A stretch of 64,000 bases of DNA from JAAYUD01 sp963676865. GTDB lineage: Bacteria; Bacteroidota; Bacteroidia; Bacteroidales; Bacteroidaceae. Position 1 is the first letter of the stretch. Each line of letters opens with the position of its first letter. The notes under the pieces are model-generated. The model saw nothing but the letters and a program-made list of their open reading frames with translations. It did not search any database and was not told the DNA's origin. A program made the translations under genes and the position numbers. Positions 29,021-36,788 of the stretch are shown piece by piece. The stretch is taken from NCBI GenBank assembly GCA_963676865.2, contig CAXXSS010000001.1:992001-1056000 (forward strand). Direction: 5' to 3'.

Positions 29021-30340
29021 ATGAAACAATTGGTTTATAGGTATTTGTTACTTACTTTTTCTCTTTTTTTAATAGCATTTGGCGTAGCATTGATTTCCCA
29101 TAGTACTCTTGGAGCTCCTCCCATTTCATGTTTGGCATTTGTTCTTAGTCTCCATACACCTCTTTCTCTTGGGGCTTATATGCTTGTTATTAATACTATG
29201 CTCATTATTGGTCAGCTAATACTTCTTGGCCGCGATGGAATCAAAGACTTTAAGAAAGAACTCATGCTACAAATACCGATTTCTATAGCATTCTCTTTAT
29301 TTATTGATCTGAGTATGGCAATAATTGCATCTGTTCATCCCTCCAATTATATTTGGAGTATTGGAATACTCGTAGCTGGTTGCTGTATTCTTGCGATTGG
29401 AATTGTAATAGAAGTTATTGCAAATGTTGCCATGAACAGCGGTGAGTACATTGTACAAATTGCAACCAAAAAGTTTAAAAAAGAGTTTGGCATAGTAAAA
29501 CTGATTAACGATATAATTCTGGTCGTTTTAGCGGTTATTGCAGCTTTACTACTTGGTAAAGGACGTCTCGACGGCGTTCGGGAAGGTACGGTAATGGTAG
29601 CTATTATTACGGGCCCTTTAATCAAATTATTTTCTCCGTATTTTGCTTGGCTCCGTATGGGTCTAAATAAACTATTAGCACAGGATATTACAAATTCGCA
29701 AAATATAAACACCGATAAGCCTATCGTTATTGCTATTGCGCGTGAGTACGGAAGTGGAGGGCACGAAGTAGGCGAAATTGTTGCCCAGAAGCTGGGTATT
29801 CCGTTTTACGACAAAGAAATAATTGAAAAAGCAGCTGCCGAGACTGGGTTTTCAGTTGATTTTATTAAAGATCGAGAGCAAAATATTTCTAACAATTTAC
29901 TGTTTAATATGATTTACCAAGACTACGAAGCCCCGCTAGAAAAAAGCCTTTCATCGTCCGATGCACTATTTGTAGCCCAAAGTCGTATTATTTGCCGCTT
30001 GGCCGAAAAAGGACCTTGTGTTATTGTAGGACGTCTAGCGGATTATATTTTAAAAGACAAAGCTCATTGTATCAGTGTATTTATCCATTCCAGTATGCAG
30101 CACAAATATAAACGGGTGATTGAACAATATAATATTGAGCCTTTGCAAGCCGAAGCACATATCGAACATATAAATAAAGTCCGTTCTAACCATTATAAAC
30201 ATTACACAAACACGGTATGGGGTAATGCTGCAAATTATTGTATTACTCTCAATACAGGTACTCTAGGCATAGAACAAACTGCGAATACGATTATTAATAT
30301 CTATCAAAATTATGGCGTTATTACGCAAGGCATGGAATAA
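29021..30340 (+). CDS. Fusion of a YczE-like membrane domain with a cytidylate kinase-like domain
   Basis: A 439-residue protein. Residues 1-210 hold five or so membrane segments of the YczE/YitT-like kind (LLTFSLFLIAFGVALISHST, LGAYMLVINTMLIIGQLILL). From about 230 the protein is soluble and looks like the second cytidylate-kinase family (Cytidylate_kin2): a P-loop-like AREYGSGGHEVGEIVAQKLG and IPFYDKEIIEKAAAETG, then an LAEKGPCVIVGRLADYIL segment. The kinase half would face the cytoplasm. A phosphotransfer role tied to a membrane carrier is an inference; the substrate is unknown. The gene stands alone. Confidence 0.85.
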   Translation: MKQLVYRYLLLTFSLFLIAFGVALISHSTLGAPPISCLAFVLSLHTPLSLGAYMLVINTMLIIGQLILLGRDGIKDFKKELMLQIPISIAFSLFIDLSMAIIASVHPSNYIWSIGILVAGCCILAIGIVIEVIANVAMNSGEYIVQIATKKFKKEFGIVKLINDIILVVLAVIAALLLGKGRLDGVREGTVMVAIITGPLIKLFSPYFAWLRMGLNKLLAQDITNSQNINTDKPIVIAIAREYGSGGHEVGEIVAQKLGIPFYDKEIIEKAAAETGFSVDFIKDREQNISNNLLFNMIYQDYEAPLEKSLSSSDALFVAQSRIICRLAEKGPCVIVGRLADYILKDKAHCISVFIHSSMQHKYKRVIEQYNIEPLQAEAHIEHINKVRSNHYKHYTNTVWGNAANYCITLNTGTLGIEQTANTIINIYQNYGVITQGME

Positions 30341-30650
30341 TCAGGATATGCTGAATAATTATATTAATATTATTCAAGCTGAATATCAGCATACTATATT
30401 CTTCTATTTCGTAATTTTAAATAAAAAAGGCTATCTTTACTTGAGTTCGGGACAAGAAATCAAAAGAAAGCGAGTTGATTTGTCTTAACAACTTCATATC
30501 CACTGAAAACTTTAGATTTGTTTTCAAAGAAGCAGCAACGACTGAAACGAAATTTATAATAAAGTTTTTAATGGAACGGCATCTGGAATGTACGAGCTGT
30601 GTTGTGTTTTTGAACATAGAAGAAGCAAGCAGAAAATTAGCCTAAAAAAA
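30341..30650. other. Non-coding stretch after the fusion gene
   Basis: AT-rich sequence with one candidate stem: tatgctga and tcagcata enclose a palindromic AT-rich centre (about 30352-30396), possibly the end of the preceding transcript. It lacks a T run. Short minus-strand open frames here have no supporting features. Confidence 0.3.
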
Positions 30651-30770
30651 CAACCGTATGTCGCAGCAAAAACTAACAGAAGTTATTGCGGTAACTAACG
30701 TTAGTTATCATGACAACTAACGTTAGTTTCTTCAACAACATCCGTTAGTTACCGCTGCGACATACGGTTG
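30651..30770. repeat. Palindromic 120-nt repeat, copy 1
   Basis: The ends are perfect 17-nt inverted repeats: caaccgtatgtcgcagc at 30651-30667 and its complement at 30754-30770. Inside, taactaacgttagtta and close variants recur, and gcggtaactaacg pairs with cgttagttaccgc. The whole unit can fold into a long hairpin. A related unit lies at 57831-57950. It does not encode a protein. Confidence 0.75.
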
Positions 30771-30885
30771 ATTTTTGGCACTCGGTACGTGTCATACCCC
30801 GAAAGGGAGGTGACGAAGGTGCGGATACCGGTGTGAATGATGGGTGGAACGAAATCGTTTCGTGTTGTCTTATTTTACTAAAAGT

Positions 30886-31044
30886 GTCGCATGTGTCGCA
30901 TAGGAATCCTATAAACTTAATATTTTTTTTATCGACATATAACACGTTTATCATTATGATACTATCATTATAGGAAATATAATTACATAAATTTAAAAAT
31001 AAAAAAAAATTAAAGAGATAGGATTTCTATGCGACACATGCGAC
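30886..31044. repeat. 27-nt inverted repeat around an AT-rich spacer
   Basis: Two 27-nt arms, 30886-30912 and 31018-31044, are inverted copies with one mismatch. Each contains gtcgcatgtgtcgcata in one orientation. The spacer of 105 nt is almost pure A/T. It lies about 450 nt downstream of the VapE-like remnant. It could form a cruciform, or mark the edge of the lost mobile element. No gene is supported inside. Confidence 0.65.
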
Positions 31045-31494
31045 AAGGGTTTGTCGATTTTCGAAGCTGTGGCATATTGTGACTGCGATTTTCGGGAAAA
31101 GCAATAATTACCCTCTTTTTGGAAATTGCAGTATTTGAAAATAAAATCATAATTTCGGATATAATACAAATTGCTATGTAAAAAGGATATCTATTGTCAT
31201 TATGTACCATATCCACTGTAAAAGTAATATAAAGATATTCTGTAGAAACCATAAAAACGCCTATTTTAGAGCTTTTTAGAAATTTGACCAAATTATTGCC
31301 TCGAAGAAAATAATGCCTCTATTTGTAAACTATTTAGCACAAAGTGCCTTATATATAACAATCTATTCATTACCATTGACTGTTCAGTAACTATCTTTTT
31401 CCCAAATGTTCCTTTAAAAAGAGGGTACTTAAAAAAGCTTGTAAATCATCGTACAACTTATATGACGCAGCAAATAGACGTTCCAAAATATTAA
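31045..31494. other. Non-coding stretch downstream of the primase remnant
   Basis: 450 nt without a supportable gene or repeat. The minus-strand open frame here has no start signal or recognisable domain. Confidence 0.3.
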
Positions 31495-32433
31495 TCAGAA
31501 AGGAAGTGTCCCATCATTTGTAAAGCTAATATCTCTATTTTCTTTAATGTACTTATTATAAAGTTTTTGAGCTTCTTCCATTTTCCCATCTGCCTGATCC
31601 AGAAACTCACGCGCTTTGCAGATGTCTGCAATCTTTGCATCATCGCCCGCTACGAGTATCTCTTTCGCCACGTATTTGTCGAAAAGAACATCCAGATAAG
31701 TAGTGGTACTTTTATACTGAACGCAGTATTCGGCTTGTTCGGCCGTGAACAAGTAGCATTCGTATAGCTTTCCATTCCTACTTTTTTCGTATTGATAATT
31801 GCGCCGTGCCAGACCTTTGCCCATCCTTATCTGCGCGGCTTTGTCTATCACGTATTCGGGATTGAAGAACTTGAGACGCTTCAGTATATCGCTCACCATA
31901 TAGCTTTTCTTCTGTTGGCACTTCGAGGGATATTTGCGCACATATTCCACCAGAAAATCATATTCGGCATCGTTCTCTTCAAACTGGTAATTATAGGCGG
32001 AGAGTTCTTCCTGCTCTTCGGGCATAAAGTAGTATTTGAAGCCCGTGTCGTACAGATGGATGACTTGAGCGAAGAGCTGCCGGTAGTCTACCTGATAGTT
32101 CATATCGACGCCGGTGACTTCGAGCACGTGGAAACGGCGGTTGCCCGAGGGATCGCTCATGAAATTGGTGCTGTTGCAAGTGCCCATGAACGAGGCACGG
32201 TGGGGATGCAGGTGCCCGAAGCGGTCGTAGTTGATGCGGAAGTACACTACCTTACGTGTGATGAGCGACTTGAGTTCGCGCATCTCGTCGCGCTTGAAGT
32301 GGTTGAGCTCGTCGATGCTTATGACCAGACACATGGGGAGCTTCTCGATGGAGCCTTTTTTGGCTTGCACCATGCCCTGATGGACGGCTTGCTGTAGCTC
32401 GGGGGCAGTATGCGGTCTACGAAAAAGACTTTG
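31495..32433 (-). pseudogene. 5'-truncated, frameshifted VapE/VirE-family primase-helicase remnant
   Basis: The intact part (292 residues from 32373) reads as the C-terminal half of a VapE/DUF3874-type protein: MCLVISIDELNHFKRDEMRE, RASFMGTCNSTNFMSDPSGN, RRFHVLEVTGVDM. Upstream the same protein continues in another frame (GKVFFVDRILPP), and the frames join at the five-G run 32401-32405, as if one base were lost. The fragment begins inside what should be the P-loop (about 32433), ten nt from the end of the FecR gene. N-terminal primase and Walker A parts are missing. These proteins belong to integrated mobile elements, so this marks an old insertion or deletion. Confidence 0.8.
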
Positions 32434-32441
32434 CCTATATA

Positions 32442-33536
32442 TTACTTTACTATAACTTTATTTCCATTCATCGTAGCATGCACATCACCGATAGTATTGA
32501 GATTCTGCAACGCTTCGGAAAGCCCATGACTGCGATCGGCAACGAAATGCAAGCGGGTATGCATCATCTTGGGATTTTCGATAACAATATCTACATTGTA
32601 CCAACGTCCCAGTTCTTGCATAATCTCTACCAGCGGCACATTATTGAAATAGAAATAGCCATCTTTCCACTGAACATAGGCATACGTATCTACGTGCCGT
32701 ACTTCGAATTGCCCCGACGAGGTGAGCTGCGCTTTCTCTCCGGGCACAATGGTTTGAATGGTTTTACTCTTCTTACTTTCTACCGTGACCTTGCCCTCGA
32801 CAAGCACCACACTAGCGGCAGACTGACTATAAGTGCGCATATTGAACTTAGTGCCAAGCACAGTTGTAGAGAACATATTATTGTAGACGACGAACGGATG
32901 TGCTTTATCCTTTGCCACCTCAAAATAGGCTTCGCCCTGAAGACGTACCTCCCGACGGGCTCCGGTAAAATGAGTGGGGAATATCAATTCAGTATCGGCA
33001 TTGAGCCAAACTTTCGTTCCATCGGGCAATACAACATAATAATCTTTGCCCAAGGGAGTAGAAACGGTGAGTTTCTCTTCGCGGAGAGACGAATTTGCAG
33101 GAGTATAGACTAGCGAATCTTTGTTGGCAATGACACCTTGAGCCAAAAGAGTTGCCGTATTTTTAGTGGCAGAAGAGAGGTTGAATGAGCGCCCCGAGTT
33201 GGATGACAACAAAACTCCCTCCTTATTGTGCTGGGAATTGAACACCTGCACGGCATGAGGAAGTTGTGGAGCAATAAACATACGATAAGCACCAAAGAAG
33301 AGAGCGGCCGAAGCAGCAATACCCGCTGCAAAACCTATAAATAAGGTTCGCCTGCTCTTACGTTTTGTCACTGATGGTTCCATATCCGTATCCTCGTTGA
33401 ATTGCTTCCAAGCCTCATCAACATCGCGAATGGGAACCCTCATCCGAGTAAAAACCCGTTTGAGATCCATTTCTTCACGTGCAGAAAGCACTTCTGCCGG
33501 AATCATGTTTTCTTCTATGTTATCGTCGCTATTCAT
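32442..33536 (-). CDS. FecR-family anti-sigma factor (orphan pair)
   Basis: 364 residues from ATG 33536 (MNSDDNIEENMIPAEVL); an ATG at 33557 is possible. One membrane segment lies near 80-100 (TLFIGFAAGIAASAALFFGA). The periplasmic FecR domain includes STPLGKDYYVVLPDGTKVWL, LQGEAYFEVAKDKAHPFVVY and GTKFNMRTY, followed by a DUF4974-like end (GNKVIVK). The domain set is complete. Normally a SusC-SusD pair follows, but here the next sequence is a primase remnant. The likely role is holding the adjacent sigma factor. Confidence 0.92.
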   Translation of the reverse strand: MNSDDNIEENMIPAEVLSAREEMDLKRVFTRMRVPIRDVDEAWKQFNEDTDMEPSVTKRKSRRTLFIGFAAGIAASAALFFGAYRMFIAPQLPHAVQVFNSQHNKEGVLLSSNSGRSFNLSSATKNTATLLAQGVIANKDSLVYTPANSSLREEKLTVSTPLGKDYYVVLPDGTKVWLNADTELIFPTHFTGARREVRLQGEAYFEVAKDKAHPFVVYNNMFSTTVLGTKFNMRTYSQSAASVVLVEGKVTVESKKSKTIQTIVPGEKAQLTSSGQFEVRHVDTYAYVQWKDGYFYFNNVPLVEIMQELGRWYNVDIVIENPKMMHTRLHFVADRSHGLSEALQNLNTIGDVHATMNGNKVIVK

Positions 33537-33566
33537 ATTTTTACATAATAAATACACTTAAGGTTA

Positions 33567-34094
33567 TTATTCGGGTACTCCACTTTTATCTTTCTTAACA
33601 TTAAAATGATCTCTCAACATAGACAGAGCCTTCACAATATGCTTTTTGACGCCATCGGTACTTATTTCGAGTACATCGGCCACTTCTTTATATTTCTTAT
33701 GGTGAAAATAGCACTCTTCCAATATATATTTAGTGCGCAACGGCATTTTGTCTATCAGAGAACTCATTTCGGCTATCCGTTCGTCAATCAACTCCAAGCC
33801 TTCATCACCTTCATCGTCTGCTACCCTTAGGCAGAAGTCGGCATAATCGCCCTCTTGCTTTTGACGTTTGATATAATTCAGGGCTTGGTTGCGAACGCTA
33901 ACGAAAAGGTAGCCTACCACTTTATCATTTTCTATATTTTCTCTATTGTTCCAAATCGAAGTGAAAACCTCGCTGACAATATCTTTGCTAGCCTCCATCT
34001 CTTCGGTAAAATCATAAGCAAAGTAGTACAATCGCGAATAATATTCGCGAAAAAGATGCTCAAAATTTTGCTTAGTGATACTATTCCCTTCCAT
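33567..34094 (-). CDS. ECF sigma factor (orphan pair)
   Basis: 175 residues. Region 2: FREYYSRLYYFAYDFTEEME, ASKDIVSEVFTSIWNN. Region 4: YFHHKKYKEVADVLEISTDG followed by VKKHIVKALSMLRDHF. It begins an operon with a FecR anti-sigma factor 30 nt downstream. Its natural SusC-type sensor is not adjacent, so the circuit may be non-functional or may act on a distant transporter. Confidence 0.93.
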   Translation of the reverse strand: MEGNSITKQNFEHLFREYYSRLYYFAYDFTEEMEASKDIVSEVFTSIWNNRENIENDKVVGYLFVSVRNQALNYIKRQKQEGDYADFCLRVADDEGDEGLELIDERIAEMSSLIDKMPLRTKYILEECYFHHKKYKEVADVLEISTDGVKKHIVKALSMLRDHFNVKKDKSGVPE

Positions 34095-34120
34095 CTGTCG
34101 ACAATATGATATTGACGACG

Positions 34121-34128
34121 CAAAAATA
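34121..34128 (-). promoter_or_regulatory. Candidate -7 box of the orphan sigma operon
   Basis: Minus-strand TATTTTTG fits the Bacteroides TAnnTTTG -7 consensus and lies 26 nt before the sigma gene ATG. No TTG was found at the expected -33 distance, so support is partial. Confidence 0.45.
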
Positions 34129-34267
34129 TATATTTTTTTTATATTATGTGATTAATGTCAAAGAAATAAGCTATCAAACTGTATTTTAACAAGTAAAAAA
34201 GCTTTTGAGCGTATGCTTATCAGTCCTCCGAAATGTTATATCTTCCATTCATAGACAAATTCGCAGA

Positions 34268-34477
34268 CTATTGTAAGAACACAGGAAGCAATATAGCAAC
34301 AGCGCCGACCAGAACAGAAGCAAGTCCGATAAGAATACACCGCACTTCCTGATGCATCTCTTCATCGTCGAGTCCTTTCAGATAATTGTATTCATAATGA
34401 AGATTGTCGGGAACTCCTTGTAAAAATTCCTTGTAGGAAATATTTTCCTTGCTGGTTATTCGCACATCGTCTTTCAT
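34268..34477 (-). CDS. Small single-span membrane protein
   Basis: 69 residues from ATG 34477 (MKDDVRITSKENISYKEFL). The soluble N-terminus contains HYEYNYLKGLDDEEMHQEVR. One C-terminal membrane helix is ILIGLASVLVGAVAILLPVF. The longer frame to 34567 adds a hydrophobic, lower-quality extension. No known family was recognised. It lies downstream of a bidirectional terminator, so it is probably its own transcription unit. Confidence 0.55.
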   Translation of the reverse strand: MKDDVRITSKENISYKEFLQGVPDNLHYEYNYLKGLDDEEMHQEVRCILIGLASVLVGAVAILLPVFLQ

Positions 34478-34557
34478 ATCATTGAGTTTTATATATCGGG
34501 ATTCTAGGTTATTCAAAGATATGAATATCTTTTTAAAAATCAAACAAAAAAGGAAAT

Positions 34558-34595
34558 AAAAAAGCATTCGGTGTTGAGATAACGAATGCTTTTTT
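34558..34595. terminator. Bidirectional Rho-independent terminator
   Basis: Stem agcattcg/cgaatgct with A run before and T run after, loop of 12 nt. On the minus strand it lies about 60 nt after the stop of the GH130 gene, so it should end that transcript. Confidence 0.8.
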
Positions 34596-34653
34596 AGGGT
34601 TATTCACTGCATGCACATTGCATTGTTCATGCAGGTTGTTTTATCAGCGGACT

Positions 34654-35829
34654 TTAGTTTAGAACAGGGATCGGATCTCCGAATGTTTTCTTTGCCGGAT
34701 CATAGATGGCAACGCCTACTTTGGAGTCGGCACACCCATAATACAAATACCATTTGTGCTTAAAGAAAACCAATCCTTCGAGGAAGACGGTACCATCGAC
34801 ATATTGTCCGCTTTTCTCGAATGCATCCATCGGACGGAAGAATGGAACATCCAACCGCTGCAACGCTTTCATCGGGTTCTTTGGGTTTGTGAGCAATTGT
34901 CCTGCACAATAAGCACCCGCAGTAAAACGTTTATCACGCTTAGTTTCATCTATTTCGTTTTTTCCGTTGTAAAAGAGCACAATACCTTTGTCGGTCAAGA
35001 CAGCCGGCGGTCCACATTCGGTAAGTGCGCTATCGAAATAATGTGCACGAGGCTTAATGACGCAAGCGAGCTCTCCCTTCTCGTCCAACACAGGAGCCCA
35101 GTTGATCAGATCGTCGGACGTGGCAGCACACACTTGGTTCTCGCCCCAATACATGAAATAATGTCCATTGATCTTTGCCAGAACCTGCTTGCCCTGCTGT
35201 ATTTTTGTTACCATCGCTCCCGATTTGCAAGCCATATCTTTGAAGCGCCCACCATAAGCTTTGGCAAAAGCCGGGCCCTGCTTTTCCCACTTGATGAGAT
35301 CGTGCGAAGTAGCTATACACAAGTGAGGCACTTTGCGATTCCAAGCAGTATAAGCCATGACATATAGTCCATCCTGAGTCACGGCAACACGTGGATCCTC
35401 GCATCCACCGGGCCATTCAAACTCTTTCATGGCATCATTATCGGGAAACATTACCGGCCTAGGCCGACGGTTCATGGTTATTCCATCTACCGATTCAGCC
35501 AATCCGATTCGTGAGGTGCGTGTTCCGATTCCTTTAGCCGAATTATCTTCCGCCCGATAGAGCACACATATCTTCCCGTCTTTAACGGTTGCGGCAGGAT
35601 TGAACACATCGCTCTCTTCCCACCCCACTTTCGTACCACGCATTGGGCAATCGAATACGATTGTAGCATCCGGAATAATAATCGGATTCGCATGAAGCGG
35701 GCGCACAAAACCTCCTACGGCCCAATCGGGGAGAATATTGGTTCGGGTACCCTCCGGGTTGGCAGCATACGAAGCAGTGCAGAACAAACACAATGCCATA
35801 GAAAGCCACAGTCCAGCTTTGCGACTCAT
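34654..35829 (-). CDS. Secreted GH130-family protein
   Basis: 391 residues from ATG 35829 (MSRKAGLWLSMALCLFCTAS, signal peptide). A start at 35880 would add 17 residues before the signal. The five-bladed propeller fold is suggested by YRAEDNSAKGIGTRTSRIGL and the GH130 hallmark GGCEDPRV, with WYLYYGCADSKVGVA near the end. Cytoplasmic GH130 members are mannoside phosphorylases. Secreted ones such as those of Bacteroides mannan loci are beta-1,2-mannosidases, so hydrolysis is the more likely activity. It precedes the terminator at 34558 and follows an SGNH hydrolase gene. Confidence 0.88.
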   Translation of the reverse strand: MSRKAGLWLSMALCLFCTASYAANPEGTRTNILPDWAVGGFVRPLHANPIIIPDATIVFDCPMRGTKVGWEESDVFNPAATVKDGKICVLYRAEDNSAKGIGTRTSRIGLAESVDGITMNRRPRPVMFPDNDAMKEFEWPGGCEDPRVAVTQDGLYVMAYTAWNRKVPHLCIATSHDLIKWEKQGPAFAKAYGGRFKDMACKSGAMVTKIQQGKQVLAKINGHYFMYWGENQVCAATSDDLINWAPVLDEKGELACVIKPRAHYFDSALTECGPPAVLTDKGIVLFYNGKNEIDETKRDKRFTAGAYCAGQLLTNPKNPMKALQRLDVPFFRPMDAFEKSGQYVDGTVFLEGLVFFKHKWYLYYGCADSKVGVAIYDPAKKTFGDPIPVLN

Positions 35830-35929
35830 CGCGCTAATGCCATCTGCGACGCCATCACATTTTTCTCTTATCACTACCATAGCCTACATATTATAGTTTG
35901 CGTTCCGGATTCTGTTTTTTTGTACAAAA

Positions 35930-36676
35930 CTATTTCTTCAGAGTCTTCAGCACAATGGCTTCCATCACATTGTATCCTTCGGGAGTAGGATGAACGCCAT
36001 CTTGCGAATACTTTTCAGGCAATCCTTTCTCACTATCCACCATCGCATCATAATAGTTAATATAGGTCAGATGATTGTCGGCAGCATACGCTTTGATCAT
36101 CTTATTGAGATTGATAACGAGCTCAGTCGGTATTATCTCGGGACGCCAGGGGAAACGATTCGAGGGGAGTACCGAAGTCAGTATCGGACGAATATGATTG
36201 GCTTTTGCCAATTGTGCCATTGAAATAATATTGTTCATCACATTTTCGATGGTTATCACGCCGTTATTGTGAGCGATATCGTTGATACCTGCATTGATAA
36301 TCACTGCTTTGGGGTGGAGATTGACGACATCGGGACGAAAGCGCACCAACATCTCGCAACTTGTCTGCCCACTGATACCACGGCATAGAAAATGATTCTT
36401 TGTAAAGAAGTTGGGATGTAACCGGTTCCATAGTTCCGTAATGGAATTGCCCATGAAAACCACATCAGGGCGTTCTTTCAGTTTTTTGTTCGCCTCTGCA
36501 TATTTGCCAAAATCAGCCCAATCAAGACTATGTACCTTATCGCTTTGATTTTGTCTTTGTACCTCTTCTTTGATTTGTTTGTACTGATCGTCGGTTAACT
36601 TAATCGATACATTTTGAGCCTGTGTTGCAACCGAAAGCAATACAAGTCCTGCAATTGCCAGAATACTCTTCTTCAT
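35930..36676 (-). CDS. Secreted SGNH/GDSL hydrolase
   Basis: 248 residues with signal peptide MKKSILAIAGLVLLSVATQA. SGNH blocks are visible: block I FMGNSITELW (Ser), block II RGISGQTSCEM (Gly), block III NAGINDIAHN (Asn), block V DGVHPTPEGY (Asp and His). Such enzymes usually remove acetyl or other acyl groups from glycans. It sits 50-100 nt upstream of the GH130 gene on the same strand. The pair may act on acylated mannosides, by context only. Confidence 0.92.
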   Translation of the reverse strand: MKKSILAIAGLVLLSVATQAQNVSIKLTDDQYKQIKEEVQRQNQSDKVHSLDWADFGKYAEANKKLKERPDVVFMGNSITELWNRLHPNFFTKNHFLCRGISGQTSCEMLVRFRPDVVNLHPKAVIINAGINDIAHNNGVITIENVMNNIISMAQLAKANHIRPILTSVLPSNRFPWRPEIIPTELVINLNKMIKAYAADNHLTYINYYDAMVDSEKGLPEKYSQDGVHPTPEGYNVMEAIVLKTLKK

Positions 36677-36788
36677 TTTTAGTATAATATTAATAAGATT
36701 ATATCACTATTGTTATCATTATGCTACGAGAGGATAAAGTTACAGAAATTTATGATACGATAAACGAGCCGTGGAAAATATTTAAAGA

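Noticed and set aside
30651..30770. Possible CRISPR-like short repeats
   Set aside because: The recurring taactaacg units are palindromic and unevenly spaced, with no unique spacers and no cas genes in the window.
30417..31291. Three minus-strand small frames
   Set aside because: They run through palindromic repeats and A/T spacers and look random in composition.
31792..33113. Two long plus-strand frames (201 and 211 codons)
   Set aside because: Antisense to the VapE-like remnant and FecR gene, whose protein sequences are clearly recognisable.
34756..35367. Plus-strand frame of 203 codons
   Set aside because: Antisense to the GH130 gene with clear family motifs.
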